From positions 22,992-86,991 of the forward strand of contig NZ_FUXW01000009.1 of NCBI RefSeq assembly GCF_900167005.1: DNA of 64,000 nt, given 5' to 3'. Below, piece after piece: positions 39,183 to 48,358 of this stretch; position 1 is the stretch's first letter; each line of letters starts with the position of its first letter. The translations under genes were made by a program, and so were the position numbers. The notes under the pieces are model-generated. The model had not been told where the DNA came from. It searched no databases and worked only from the letters and a program-made list of their open reading frames with translations. This stretch comes from Butyricicoccus pullicaecorum DSM 23266 (GTDB taxonomy: Bacteria; Bacillota; Clostridia; Oscillospirales; Butyricicoccaceae).

Positions 39183-40205
39183 ATGAAAATCACATCGCAG
39201 ATGATTGCCGACAAGTGCGGTGTATCGCGCGGCACGGTCGACCGCGTGGTCAATGGCCGTGCAAATGTTGCGCCCGAGGTGCGCGCGCGTGTGCAGCAGG
39301 CGATTGATGAACTGGGCTACCGCACCCCGGCACAGAGACGGCAGGCGCAGCCCGCACGGCATGGCACGACGATCGGGTTTGTGATTCCGGGTTGGGGCGA
39401 CTATTATACCCGCCAGACGCGGCGGGGCATCCAGGCCGCCTTGCGGCGCATCGGTGACCCTAGCTTCCGGGTGGAGATTCGTGAGCTGACCGGACGGTCG
39501 AACCACGAGTATTGCACCTGCATCAACGCGCTGGAAGAGTCCAAAATTGCTGGACTGGTGCTCAACGCAGCCGATACCATGCCCATGGCGCAGGAGATCG
39601 ACCGCCTGACCGCAATGGGTATCCCGGTCGTGACCTGTAATTCCGACGTGCCCGACTCGGCGCGCGTGTGCCACATCGGTCAGGATCTGGTCAAATCCGG
39701 GCGCGTGGCTGCCGGTTTGCTGGTACCCATGCTGGCAGGCGGCGACGTGCTGATCGTGTGCGGCAATCGTGAGTTCACCGCTCACCGCCTGCGCGTCGAC
39801 GGCTTTTTGGAGCGTTTATATGAGCTCGAGGGTGATATCGGACATGCCCACGTCATCGAGTGCATCGAGCGCTATGATCTGACCTACGACGGCGTACTGC
39901 GCGAGGTGCGCCGCAATCCGCGCCTGCGTGCCATTTATATGGCGAACGAGAGCGTCAAGGGCTGTATGGACGCGCTGGCGCGTGCGCGCGCGCCCCAGCC
40001 CATCCACGTCGTGTGCAACGACCTGACCCCGTATGCGCGGGAGTACCTGGCCGACGGACGGGTGGACTTCATTGTCGATCAGGACTTTTCCGGACAGGCA
40101 CGGCGCGCGGTCGAGGTGCTCTACGAGCTTTTGGCACGCCGCAGAAAACCAACCGAGACCATCATGCACGTGCGCACCAGTATCATTTCGCGTGAGCTGC
40201 TGTAA
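39183..40205 (+). CDS. LacI-family transcriptional regulator
   Basis: 340 residues from 39183 (MKITSQMIAD), 7 bases after AGGAGG. The N-terminal HTH (TSQMIADKCGVSRGTVDRVVNGRANVAPEVRARVQQAIDELGY) is the LacI signature with the hinge region following. Residues about 60-330 form a periplasmic-binding-protein-like sugar domain (TIGFVIPGWGDYYTRQTRRGIQAA, IPVVTCNSDVPDSARVCHIGQD, FIVDQDFSGQARRAVEVLYELL), closest in pattern to the ribose/inositol-binding group. It is divergent from the iolG-like gene and probably controls it in response to a cyclitol or sugar. Confidence 0.88.
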   Translation: MKITSQMIADKCGVSRGTVDRVVNGRANVAPEVRARVQQAIDELGYRTPAQRRQAQPARHGTTIGFVIPGWGDYYTRQTRRGIQAALRRIGDPSFRVEIRELTGRSNHEYCTCINALEESKIAGLVLNAADTMPMAQEIDRLTAMGIPVVTCNSDVPDSARVCHIGQDLVKSGRVAAGLLVPMLAGGDVLIVCGNREFTAHRLRVDGFLERLYELEGDIGHAHVIECIERYDLTYDGVLREVRRNPRLRAIYMANESVKGCMDALARARAPQPIHVVCNDLTPYAREYLADGRVDFIVDQDFSGQARRAVEVLYELLARRRKPTETIMHVRTSIISRELL

Positions 40206-40213
40206 TTTGATGG

Positions 40214-40242
40214 AAAGGCCGCCGATCGGGGCGGTCTTTTTT
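40214..40242 (+). terminator. Terminator after the LacI-type regulator gene
   Basis: Ten-base-pair stem AAAGGCCGCC / GGCGGTCTTT (one G-U pair) with T tail. Confidence 0.85.
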
Positions 40243-40315
40243 GCCTTTCCTACCGCATATAAAAAGAGAGCGCAGACGTTTTGTGTCTTTTGTGTGAACA
40301 TGGACACCGTTTCGA

Positions 40316-40345
40316 TTGACGGCGCACAGCGGGTTGGCGTATAAT
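40316..40345 (+). promoter_or_regulatory. Promoter of the RND efflux operon
   Basis: TTGACG (40316-40321), 18-base spacer, perfect TATAAT (40340-40345). Confidence 0.75.
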
Positions 40346-40356
40346 AAAAACGATAT

Positions 40357-40376
40357 CCGACCGACTGGTCGGTCGG
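40357..40376. promoter_or_regulatory. Candidate TetR-type operator
   Basis: Palindrome CCGACCGACTGGTCGGTCGG: nine-base arms and a two-base centre. It starts 12 bases after the -10 hexamer, overlapping the transcription start, an ideal repressor position. The TetR-family gene at the end of the same operon is the probable binder. The GACCGACTGGTC core resembles operators reported for several TetR regulators of efflux genes. Confidence 0.75.
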
Positions 40377-40421
40377 GGGATTTTAGCATTCACTTGTGAG
40401 GAAAGTGAGAGAGGACGATTT

Positions 40422-41993
40422 ATGAAAAAACAACTTTGCGCGGCAGCGCTGGCCGGCACGATGCTTGTCGGCCCGGCGGCACAGGCAGCGTGGACAGATA
40501 GTCAGATTCCGGCATGGCTGGACCCGAATGCGGGTGCGGTGACCGTGCCCACCGGTCAGACCGCGCAGACGACCACAGGGTCTGTATCCGGCAACCAGAT
40601 CCCGTCCTGGCTGGACCCGAACGCGAGTGCCGTCACCACGCCGACCGCACCGACGACCACGACGACCACCACCCAGAACAGCTCGACGACGAACGACTAT
40701 TACCATATTCCGGGCACCGGTCAGACACCGGGCACACCGGGTACCGTGACCACCAACACGGGTGACGTTTACCCGACCTACTGGCTGGGCTTTTCGGCCG
40801 AGGAGGCAACCTACTACCTCCAGCAGCAAGACCCTGAGATCGCAAACGCCGAAATGCTGTATTACAGCCAGATCGAGGAGCTGGTGCGCAACCAGAACAA
40901 GACGGTCTTAGCCAACCGCGAGACGCTGGCGAGCATTGAAGCGGTCGATCTGGATGCGGCCATCGACGATATGGAAGCCGCGATTGACGGCATGGAGCAG
41001 GCCATTGCAGGCATGCAGCAGCTGGCAAACAGCGTGTCGTCCTCGCTGACCACGGTCGACCCGACCGTGCAGAACGGTGCTGCGACGATCACGGTGGGCA
41101 GCGCGACGGTCGTTTTGCTGCAAAACAATATCGCCCAGATGCAGACCCAGCTCGCACAGCTGGAATCCCAGCTGGAAGAGCTGAAAAACACTGACTATGA
41201 ACCCTACGAAAAGCAGTTCGAGTCGATCGAAAACCAGCTGGTCATGGCGGCACAGGCGACCTATGCCGGTCTGATGACCATTCAGCAGAACTATATCGTC
41301 ACCGTCCAGCAGTCCGACCTGACCAACGTGACTTATAACGAGATGCAGACCCGCTTCCAGCTCGGTCAGATCTCGCAGCAGCAGCTCGACCAGGCGCGTC
41401 TGGCCAAGACCCAGACCGACAGCGCCATCCAGAGCTTGTACATGACCCTGCGCAACGCCAAGGAAGACCTGAGCATCATGCTCGGCCGCGAGCCGTCGCG
41501 CAGCTACATGCTGGACACCATTCCGGCTGTCACGCCCGACATGCTGGCGCTTTTAGACCTGGACGCCGACATGGAGCGCGGCAAGGAAAAGAGCTATGAC
41601 ATCTACGCCGCCGAGCGGGCAGTCGAGGAGGCGGAAGACCTTGACCGCGACACCGACGGACGCGAGGAGCAGATCCGCGCAGCCGAGTACAAGCTGGAGT
41701 CGGCAGAGGACAACTTCGAGCAGAACTTCACCAAGCTGTTCCGCGCGGTTTATGAGAAGAACCGCCTGCTGTCGGTCGCTTACGAGGCGTTTGAATACCA
41801 GAATGAGGTCACCCAGACCGAAAAACTCAAGTACGACCTGGGAACCATCTCGCGCAATACCTATATTCAGGCGCAGGTCAATCAGGCGGTCGCAGAGTCC
41901 AACGTAAAACTCGCACAGATCGACCTGTTCTCGGCCTACATGCAGTATCAGTGGGCGTGCGAGGGCGTTTTGACCACCACAGGAGGAATATAA
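40422..41993 (+). CDS. TolC-like secreted coiled-coil protein of an efflux system
   Basis: 523 residues. Signal peptide (MKKQLCAAALAGTMLVG, AAQA). A Thr/Pro-rich low-complexity stretch follows (residues about 24-100) with a duplicated IPAWLDPNA / IPSWLDPNA unit. From residue 120 long helices appear: two repeats of TolC-type coiled coil with LANRETLASIEAVDLDAAIDDM, RFQLGQISQQQLDQARLAKTQ and LKYDLGTISRNTYIQAQVNQAVAESN (the two equivalent TolC L-x-G-x-I turns). TolC normally forms an outer-membrane channel, but nothing else in the window suggests an outer membrane. First gene of a five-gene operon behind a TetR operator. Confidence 0.75.
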   Translation: MKKQLCAAALAGTMLVGPAAQAAWTDSQIPAWLDPNAGAVTVPTGQTAQTTTGSVSGNQIPSWLDPNASAVTTPTAPTTTTTTTQNSSTTNDYYHIPGTGQTPGTPGTVTTNTGDVYPTYWLGFSAEEATYYLQQQDPEIANAEMLYYSQIEELVRNQNKTVLANRETLASIEAVDLDAAIDDMEAAIDGMEQAIAGMQQLANSVSSSLTTVDPTVQNGAATITVGSATVVLLQNNIAQMQTQLAQLESQLEELKNTDYEPYEKQFESIENQLVMAAQATYAGLMTIQQNYIVTVQQSDLTNVTYNEMQTRFQLGQISQQQLDQARLAKTQTDSAIQSLYMTLRNAKEDLSIMLGREPSRSYMLDTIPAVTPDMLALLDLDADMERGKEKSYDIYAAERAVEEAEDLDRDTDGREEQIRAAEYKLESAEDNFEQNFTKLFRAVYEKNRLLSVAYEAFEYQNEVTQTEKLKYDLGTISRNTYIQAQVNQAVAESNVKLAQIDLFSAYMQYQWACEGVLTTTGGI

Positions 41994-41996
41994 TAC

Positions 41997-43208
41997 ATGA
42001 ACGCAAGACGATTTACGGCCGGTCTGCTGGCCTGCCTGACCCTGTTTGGCCTGAGCGCCTGCGGCGGTGACAGTGAGCAGGCCGCAGAGACCGCACAGGT
42101 CGAGGAGCAGGGCACGGCGGTCGAGACCCAGACGGTCGAGCGCACCGACCTTGCCAATGAGAACATGGTGTCCGGTCAGGTCATCGCGGACTCTGCGGTG
42201 TCCATCGTCCCCACCATCGCCGGTACCGTGCAGGACCTGCCGGTCAAGGCGGGCGATACGGTCAAGGCCGGTCAGCTGCTCTTTCAGATCGATACCAGCC
42301 AGATTACCAGCTCTTACGCCTCTTTGCAGGAGAGCTATAACGCCACCCAGCAGCTGACCAACGAGGCTATTCAGAACGCACAGAAGGCGCTGCCCATCGC
42401 GCAGAGCGCGGTTACCACAGCGCAGACCAACTACGACAACACCCTGACCCTCTTTAACGTCGGCGCGGCCTCGCAGGTCGAGCTCGACCAGGCCAGAATG
42501 CAGCTCGATCAGGCCAATAACCAGCTCGAACAGGCACGCTCGGCGGTGTCGCAGGCGCGTGCCAGCCAGAAGGCACAGCTCGCGCAGATCGAGTCGTCGC
42601 TCAACCAGATTCGCACCCAAGCGGCTGCCGGTACGGTCACTGCACCCTGTGACGGCCTGATTACCGCGGTCAATATCGTCGAGGGCGGCATGGCGGCACA
42701 GTCCGGCCCGGCCGTGGTCATCGCAGAGGGCGGACGCACCCGCATTTCGGTGCAGGTGTCCGAGAGCCTGCTCGGTCAGCTCAAGGTGGGCGACAGCGCA
42801 CAGGTGACCGTCTCGGCGGTCTCGAGTGAACCGTTTACCGCCACCATCGCGACCATCGCCCCGGCGGCAAACGCCCAGACCGCACTCTATGAAGTGCGCC
42901 TGTACACCCCGGCTGACGTGACCTACCCCATCGGCGCGTTTGCCGACGTGACGTTCTACACCAATCGCCGACCGGATGCGGTCACCGTGCCCTCGGATGC
43001 CATTCTGACCGACGGCGCCGAACAGTACGTCTTTGTGGTGGAAAACGACACGGCAAAGAAGGTCACGGTACAGACCGGCGTGGTCGGTGACGGCGTGACC
43101 GAGATTACCGGCGGTCTGACCGGCGGTGAGACACTGGTAACCAAGGGTCAGAGCTATCTGTCCGACGGCGCAGCCGTCCGCGTGGTTTCCGGGGAGGATA
43201 CACCATGA
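41997..43208 (+). CDS. RND efflux adaptor (membrane fusion protein), lipoprotein
   Basis: 403 residues. Lipoprotein signal peptide with lipobox LSAC near residue 21. Layout: beta-barrel/lipoyl half (SVSIVPTIAGTVQDLPVKAGDTVKAGQLLFQID), a helical hairpin of about 100 residues (ASLQESYNATQQLTNEA to SSLNQIRTQ), second lipoyl half (AAAGTVTAPCDGLITAVNIVEGG), beta-barrel and membrane-proximal domain. Bridges the RND pump and the TolC-like protein. Starts three bases after the tolC-like stop, using AGGAGG inside that gene; its stop overlaps the pump start. Confidence 0.9.
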   Translation: MNARRFTAGLLACLTLFGLSACGGDSEQAAETAQVEEQGTAVETQTVERTDLANENMVSGQVIADSAVSIVPTIAGTVQDLPVKAGDTVKAGQLLFQIDTSQITSSYASLQESYNATQQLTNEAIQNAQKALPIAQSAVTTAQTNYDNTLTLFNVGAASQVELDQARMQLDQANNQLEQARSAVSQARASQKAQLAQIESSLNQIRTQAAAGTVTAPCDGLITAVNIVEGGMAAQSGPAVVIAEGGRTRISVQVSESLLGQLKVGDSAQVTVSAVSSEPFTATIATIAPAANAQTALYEVRLYTPADVTYPIGAFADVTFYTNRRPDAVTVPSDAILTDGAEQYVFVVENDTAKKVTVQTGVVGDGVTEITGGLTGGETLVTKGQSYLSDGAAVRVVSGEDTP

Positions 43209-46200
43209 ATATCGCAGACTTTTGTCTGAAACATAAGGTCACAACCATCATGGCCTATGTGCTGATCGTCGTGTTCGGCATCATGGGCTTTACCTCGCTG
43301 CCGCTTGCCCTGCTGCCCGATATTGAGCTGCCCATGGCAGTCGTGTATACGACTTACTCGAACGCAGGTCCGCAGGAAGTCGAGAACATGGTCACCAAGA
43401 CCATCGAGTCGGCGTGCGCGAGCGTGTCGGGTATGGACGAGATTCAGTCGCTCTCGTCCGAAGGCTCGTCCATGGTCATGGTCACCTTTGCCGACGGCAC
43501 CGATATGGACGAGGCCATGGTCGACCTGCGTGACCGCATCGACCGCGTTAAGGGCTATCTGCCCGAGGATGCCGACGCACCCATGACCATGACCATCGAT
43601 GTCGATGCCATGCCGGTCGTGACCGTCGGCCTCAAGGGCGCAGACCTTGCCGAGTTGCAGGCCATCGCCGAGGATGACATCCAGCCCGCCCTCGAGCGCA
43701 TCGACGGCGTGGCTTCGGTCGATATCGCGGGCGGCTACGAAAACGAGATTGCCATTGACACCGATGCCGACCGCTTGGCAGGCTACGGCCTGTCGGTGTC
43801 GTACATCGCGCAGATGCTAGCGGCTGAGAACGTCGCCCTGCCCGCGGGCGAGGTACAGTCGGGCGATCAGAGCTTCTCGGTACGCGCGGACGGTGAATTC
43901 AGCTCGGTCAGCGACATTGCAAACACCCTGATTCCGCTGCCGACCGGCGGCACCGTGCGTCTGAGCGAGGTTGCAGATGTCTACGTCGCACCCAAGGAGC
44001 AGACCGCCATCGCCAAGATCGGCGGTGAACCCTGTATCACGATCTCGGTCAATAAGCAGTCGGACACCAACACCTTGCAGGTGGCCGAGCGCGCCAAGGA
44101 GGCGCTGAACGAGGTGACCGCGCTCCAGCCCACGCTGGACTGGTCGCTGCTCATGGATCAGAGTGACATGATTAACATGACCGTCGACTCGGTTATCCAG
44201 AACATCGTCTTTGGCGTGCTGCTCGCAGCCATCGTGCTGTTTGTCTTCCTGCGCGATCTGGGCGCGACCGCGGTCATTTCGGTGTCCATGCCCATCTGTA
44301 TCATCTCGGTTTTCCTCATCATGCAGGTGTTTGACATCACCATGAACATGATGTCGCTCGGCGGCATCGCCATGGGCGTCGGCATGATCGTGGATAACTC
44401 GATCGTCGTACTGGAAAACATCTTTCACTACCGGTCGGACGGCTGTGACCGCTTTGTTTCGTGTGTTGAGGGCACCAAGGAGGTCGCGCTGTCCATCTCG
44501 GCATCCACCCTCACAACGGTTGCCGTTTTCCTGCCCATCGGCCTGTCCGGCGGTCTGTCGGGTATGATGTTCCGCGAGTTCTGCATCACCATCTGTTCGC
44601 TGCTGCTCGCGTCGCTGCTCATCGCCCTGACACTGGTTCCCGTCCTGTGCTATGCCCTGCTCGACCGCGGCGGCAAGCACAGAATGCGCATGCCGGATAC
44701 CGGGCATGATATTGCAGACCGACCGCTCATGCGCAAGTACAAAGAACTGCTTGCCCACTTTATCACCCACCGCAAGAAAGCGATCATCATTTCGGGTGCC
44801 ATGATCGTGGCCTTTCTGGGCTCGATTGCCATTGCAGGCGTGGAACTCATGCCGCAGATGGACGAGAGCATGGTAGCCATCGGCGTTGAAATGCCGGTCG
44901 GCTCCGACCTTGAGGACGTGTCGGCCATGGCCGACCGCGCGGTAGATATCGCGCTCGAACAGGTGCCCGAGATTGAGAGCATCTACTACTCGACCGGCGG
45001 CGCGTCCATGAGCACAACGTCCACGGCAAACAGTGCGTCCATCACGGTCAATCTGGTCGATAAGAGCGACCGCGACCGCACCTCGCAGCAGGTTGCCGAC
45101 GACCTCAGACCGTACATGCAGGATCTGGCAGGTGCCGAAATCTCGGTCGAGGCATCGGGCACGATGGATATGTCGTCCATGACCGGTGACGCCATTTCGG
45201 TGACGCTGCGCGGCGACGACTATGATAAACTGTCCCAGACCGCCGAGCAGCTGGCAGGTCAGCTTGCCGCATTGCCGGGTGCGATTGAGGTTTCGTCCTC
45301 AGCGTCCGAGCAGGTGCCCGAGGTCGAGATTACGCTCAACCGCGCCAACGCATCCCGCTTCGGACTGACTGCCGCAACCATCGGCCAGGCCGTGCGCGGT
45401 GAGCTGTCCGGTCAGACAGCTACCCAGCTCAAGGTGAACGGTGAGGAAATCACGGTCACCGTGCGCGGTGACAGCCGAGCCGAGACCAGCATTGACGCAC
45501 TCAAGAGCGTCATGATTCCCACCCAGGCCGGCGGTTCGGTGCCGCTGTCGCTGGTGGCGAACGTCGAGACCGTACTCGCACCCCAGAGCATCAACCGCCT
45601 GAACCAGAGCCGTACGGTCACCATCACGGGCGGCGCAGCCGATAACGTGTCGACCGCCGAGATGAGCCAGGCAGTACAGGGCGTTCTGGACACCTTCGAA
45701 CTGCCCGACGGCATCACCTACGAGACCGGCGGCGAGATGGAAGAGATGATTAACACTTTCACCCAGCTGGCTTACGCGCTTGTTGTCGCACTGGGACTGG
45801 TATACTTCGTCCTTGCCAGTCAGTTTGAGTCCTTCGTCATGCCGGTTATCATCATGACCATTCTGCCTATCGGTCTGCTGGGCTCGCTCTTCACCCTGCC
45901 CTTGACCGGCAACAAGATTTCCATGGTGGCATTCATCGGCGTCATCATGCTGGCCGGTACGGTGGTCAACTCGTCCATCGTCCTCATCGACTACATGAAC
46001 ATCCGCCGCAAACGCGGCGAGGATAAGGACACCGCAATTTTGAACGCCTGCCCGCGCCGTGTGCGTCCGGTTCTGATGACCACGCTCACCACTGTTCTCG
46101 GTCTGCTGCCTATGGTATTTTCCAATGGCGAGGGCGCCGAGATGATGCGGCCGATGGCGATTGTTATGATTACCGGTATGGTGGTGTCCACCATCGTGAC

Positions 46201-46324
46201 TTTGCTGTTTACCCCGGTGTACTACTCGCTCATTGACAGCCTTATTGAGCATGTCCGGACGCGCAGCGCAGAGCGTCACGCCCGCCGGCTGGCGCGAGAT
46301 ACTAACCAGACAAAGGAGATCTGA
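43205..46324 (+). CDS. RND-family efflux permease
   Basis: 1039 residues, the full length of the HAE-type RND family. First helix (TTIMAYVLIVVFGIMGFTSLPLALLPDIELP) with the consensus LP.A..P.I..P following. Large external loops lie between TM1-2 and TM7-8. Helix bundles contain SVSMPICIISVFLIMQVFDITMNMMSLGGIAMGVGMIVDNSIVVLENI (the TM4 region; proton-relay Asp in VDNSIV) and VAFIGVIMLAGTVVNSSIVLIDY in the second half. Exports drugs or lipophilic compounds using the proton gradient. ATG overlaps the adaptor stop. An RND pump with adaptor and TolC-like partner is unexpected in a monoderm. Confidence 0.93.
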   Translation: MNIADFCLKHKVTTIMAYVLIVVFGIMGFTSLPLALLPDIELPMAVVYTTYSNAGPQEVENMVTKTIESACASVSGMDEIQSLSSEGSSMVMVTFADGTDMDEAMVDLRDRIDRVKGYLPEDADAPMTMTIDVDAMPVVTVGLKGADLAELQAIAEDDIQPALERIDGVASVDIAGGYENEIAIDTDADRLAGYGLSVSYIAQMLAAENVALPAGEVQSGDQSFSVRADGEFSSVSDIANTLIPLPTGGTVRLSEVADVYVAPKEQTAIAKIGGEPCITISVNKQSDTNTLQVAERAKEALNEVTALQPTLDWSLLMDQSDMINMTVDSVIQNIVFGVLLAAIVLFVFLRDLGATAVISVSMPICIISVFLIMQVFDITMNMMSLGGIAMGVGMIVDNSIVVLENIFHYRSDGCDRFVSCVEGTKEVALSISASTLTTVAVFLPIGLSGGLSGMMFREFCITICSLLLASLLIALTLVPVLCYALLDRGGKHRMRMPDTGHDIADRPLMRKYKELLAHFITHRKKAIIISGAMIVAFLGSIAIAGVELMPQMDESMVAIGVEMPVGSDLEDVSAMADRAVDIALEQVPEIESIYYSTGGASMSTTSTANSASITVNLVDKSDRDRTSQQVADDLRPYMQDLAGAEISVEASGTMDMSSMTGDAISVTLRGDDYDKLSQTAEQLAGQLAALPGAIEVSSSASEQVPEVEITLNRANASRFGLTAATIGQAVRGELSGQTATQLKVNGEEITVTVRGDSRAETSIDALKSVMIPTQAGGSVPLSLVANVETVLAPQSINRLNQSRTVTITGGAADNVSTAEMSQAVQGVLDTFELPDGITYETGGEMEEMINTFTQLAYALVVALGLVYFVLASQFESFVMPVIIMTILPIGLLGSLFTLPLTGNKISMVAFIGVIMLAGTVVNSSIVLIDYMNIRRKRGEDKDTAILNACPRRVRPVLMTTLTTVLGLLPMVFSNGEGAEMMRPMAIVMITGMVVSTIVTLLFTPVYYSLIDSLIEHVRTRSAERHARRLARDTNQTKEI

Positions 46325-46325
46325 C

Positions 46326-46892
46326 ATGACCGAGGAGAAAAATGATATCCGCGGCCGTCGTCGGCAGGCGATCTTAGCCGCAGCGGCCGAGGAATTCTGC
46401 CGCAACGGCTTTGAACACGCCCGGATGGATGCCATTGCCGTGCGCGCAGGCATCGGAAAATCGACAATCTATGAATATTTTCCCTCCAAAAACGCCCTGC
46501 TGACCGCGGTTGGCGAACAGATGGCCGAGCGCGTGTTTGTCGAGCTCTCGGGCATTCTGCACAGCAATATTGCGTTTCGGGATAAGATGATCAGCTACAT
46601 GCGTTTTCTGACCAGCGTGCTGGCACAGATGGGGCAGAAACTGCTGATTTTGTTCCGGGAAGACAGCTCGATGACCTTTTTTGAGGAGATGTCCCACCAG
46701 TATGCCGAACAGCAGTATGAACTGCTCGAGGCCGAGGTGGTGCGTGCACAGCAGGCAGGCGAACTGCGGGCGGATATTGACCCGATCGTCGTTGCCACGC
46801 TGCTGGCCTCGCTGACTTCGACCATGTTCAAGGCGCGCGAGGTACCGCTCGAGTCGCTGGTAGACGTGCTGATGCGGGGGATGGGTGCATGA
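46326..46892 (+). CDS. TetR-family regulator of the efflux operon
   Basis: 188 residues starting at 46326, one base after the pump stop. The HTH is RRQAILAAAAEEFCRNGFEHARMDAIAVRAGIGKSTIYEYFPSKNALLTAV (residues about 11-62), a clear TetR N-terminus. The C-terminal ligand domain ends LASLTSTMFKAREVPLESLVDVLMRG. As the fourth gene of the operon it can regulate its own transcription from the promoter at 40316 through the palindrome at 40357, 6 kb upstream. Stop overlaps the next gene. Confidence 0.92.
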   Translation: MTEEKNDIRGRRRQAILAAAAEEFCRNGFEHARMDAIAVRAGIGKSTIYEYFPSKNALLTAVGEQMAERVFVELSGILHSNIAFRDKMISYMRFLTSVLAQMGQKLLILFREDSSMTFFEEMSHQYAEQQYELLEAEVVRAQQAGELRADIDPIVVATLLASLTSTMFKAREVPLESLVDVLMRGMGA

Positions 46893-47809
46893 CGATTGGA
46901 GTGAATGAACGCGCATGGCTGCGCACCTTCCCGGAAACCGCGCATTGGCGCAAGGTACTGCCCGTGCGGGGCGGCTACGGCAGCGACCGCAAGTACGAGG
47001 TCTGGACGCGCAGCGGGGAACACCTGCTGCTGCGCGTAGCTGACGAGCGGGAGACCCGACGCAAGTACGCCGAGTTTGCCTTTATCCAGCGCTGTCAGGC
47101 ACTGGGCTTTCCCATGCCGCGCCCGGTGGACTGTGGCCTGCACGCGGGCAAGGTATACGAACTTTTGACCTGGGTGGAGGGTGAACCGCTGACCCAGGAG
47201 CTCATCGGCATGCCCGAATCCGAACAGTATCGTCTGGGACAGGAGGCAGGCCGTGCGCTTGCCGCCATTCACAGCGTGCTGCTCGAGCCGGGTGAGCGCC
47301 GCGAGGCCGACGGCGAGGTCGAGGCGCGTAAGCGCATGGTCTTCCGCTATCTGGCCAGCCGTCACCGCATGGCGGGAGACGACGCGACGGTCATGTTTGT
47401 GGCAAAACACGTCGCGTATCCCAAGCGACTGGCCGGTCTGCACGGTGATTTTCATATCGGCAACCTGCTGCTCACAGCGGGCGGCAAGCTGGCGGTCATG
47501 GACTTCGACCGCCGACAGGTCGGTGACCGCTGGCAGGACTTCCAGCGCGCGCAGACCTTCTCGGTACCGCGCTCGACCGCCTTTGTCAATGGCCAGATTC
47601 ACGCCTATTTCATGGGCGACCCGCCGCAGGAATTCTGGGAGGCCTTCGCCTACGAGGCGGCTTACGGTGCCATCCGCCAGATCGTGTGGGCGGAATCGCT
47701 GGGCGCGAACGCCACCCAGCAGATGCAGATGAGCTACGCCCGCGCGGCGCGCGACTTCCGTGGTTTTACGCCCTGTGAGCCGCCGCGGTGGTATGTGCCT
47801 GCACGGTAA
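46889..47809 (+). CDS. Aminoglycoside phosphotransferase (APH) family kinase
   Basis: 306 residues. Kinase-like fold: GGYGSDRKYEVWT and EHLLLRVADERETRRKYAEF in the N-lobe, LLTWVEGEPLT as hinge, then the catalytic GLHGDFHIGNLLLTAGG (HGDxxxxN near residue 187) and AVMDFDRRQVGDRWQDF (the metal-binding Asp). APH-family members phosphorylate antibiotics or small metabolites such as choline or homoserine. Its position in an efflux operon (ATGA overlap with tetR) supports a resistance-linked role, but the substrate is unknown. Confidence 0.82.
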   Translation: MTIGVNERAWLRTFPETAHWRKVLPVRGGYGSDRKYEVWTRSGEHLLLRVADERETRRKYAEFAFIQRCQALGFPMPRPVDCGLHAGKVYELLTWVEGEPLTQELIGMPESEQYRLGQEAGRALAAIHSVLLEPGERREADGEVEARKRMVFRYLASRHRMAGDDATVMFVAKHVAYPKRLAGLHGDFHIGNLLLTAGGKLAVMDFDRRQVGDRWQDFQRAQTFSVPRSTAFVNGQIHAYFMGDPPQEFWEAFAYEAAYGAIRQIVWAESLGANATQQMQMSYARAARDFRGFTPCEPPRWYVPAR

Positions 47810-47829
47810 AAGAGCGAATTTACGCAAAA

Positions 47830-47862
47830 GAAAAAGCCGAATCCGGTTGGATTCGGCTTTTT
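47830..47862. terminator. Bidirectional terminator
   Basis: AAAAAGCCGAATCC / GGATTCGGCTTTTT with T8 between convergent genes. Confidence 0.9.
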
Positions 47863-47881
47863 TTGCGTTTGAAATACGGTC

Positions 47882-48325
47882 TTACTTGACCTCGGGCAGG
47901 TCGAGCTTGTCCAGATCGACCTTGATCGGGCCGCAGCCTGCGCACTTGGAACAGTCGTGCATGCAGGCCATCGGGTCGTCGGGGTCTTCCTCGCGGCACA
48001 TGCGCAGCACGGTGTCGTCACCCTGCTTTTCGCCGACCAGGAACTTGGCAGCGGCTTCCTCTGCCGAGCCGGTGACACCGGGGACAAGCAGAACGCCCAG
48101 CATTTCCAGCGCGTTGCGCGATGCGATGCCCAGCTGGCCGCAGATGAGCACGTCGACGGCGTAGTGGCCGACAAAGCTGAGCAGACGGATGTGACCCTCA
48201 CCCGGACAGTCAACCAGCTCCTTGGCGGTGGGCTGACCGTTCTCCGCGGTGACGATCAAAAACTGCTGACAGACGCCGAGATCGGAAGCGACCACGCCGT
48301 CCGCGTAAGCGATGGCAATTTTCAT
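47882..48325 (-). CDS. NifX/NifB-type Mo-Fe cofactor-binding domain protein
   Basis: 147 residues. The ribonuclease H-like NifX/NafY fold is visible as KIAIAYADGVVASDLGVCQQFLIVTAENG, ELVDCPGEGHIRLLSFVGHYAVDVLICGQLGIASRNALEMLGVLLVPGVTG, the same pattern as small MTH1175-like proteins. The C-terminus adds a cysteine-rich tail (DPMACMHDCSKCAGCG). Not evidence for nitrogen fixation; such proteins are common beside Mrp ATPases in anaerobes and are presumed to handle Fe-S clusters. Lies 33 bases after the mrp-like gene on the same strand. Confidence 0.85.
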   Translation of the reverse strand: MKIAIAYADGVVASDLGVCQQFLIVTAENGQPTAKELVDCPGEGHIRLLSFVGHYAVDVLICGQLGIASRNALEMLGVLLVPGVTGSAEEAAAKFLVGEKQGDDTVLRMCREEDPDDPMACMHDCSKCAGCGPIKVDLDKLDLPEVK

Positions 48326-48358
48326 AACGGATATCCTTTCTGCACGGAAAACCTGAAA

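Noticed and set aside
47882..48325. Evidence for nitrogen fixation from the NifX-like gene
   Set aside because: The small NifX/NafY-type domain beside Mrp is widespread in non-diazotrophic anaerobes, and no nif structural gene is present.
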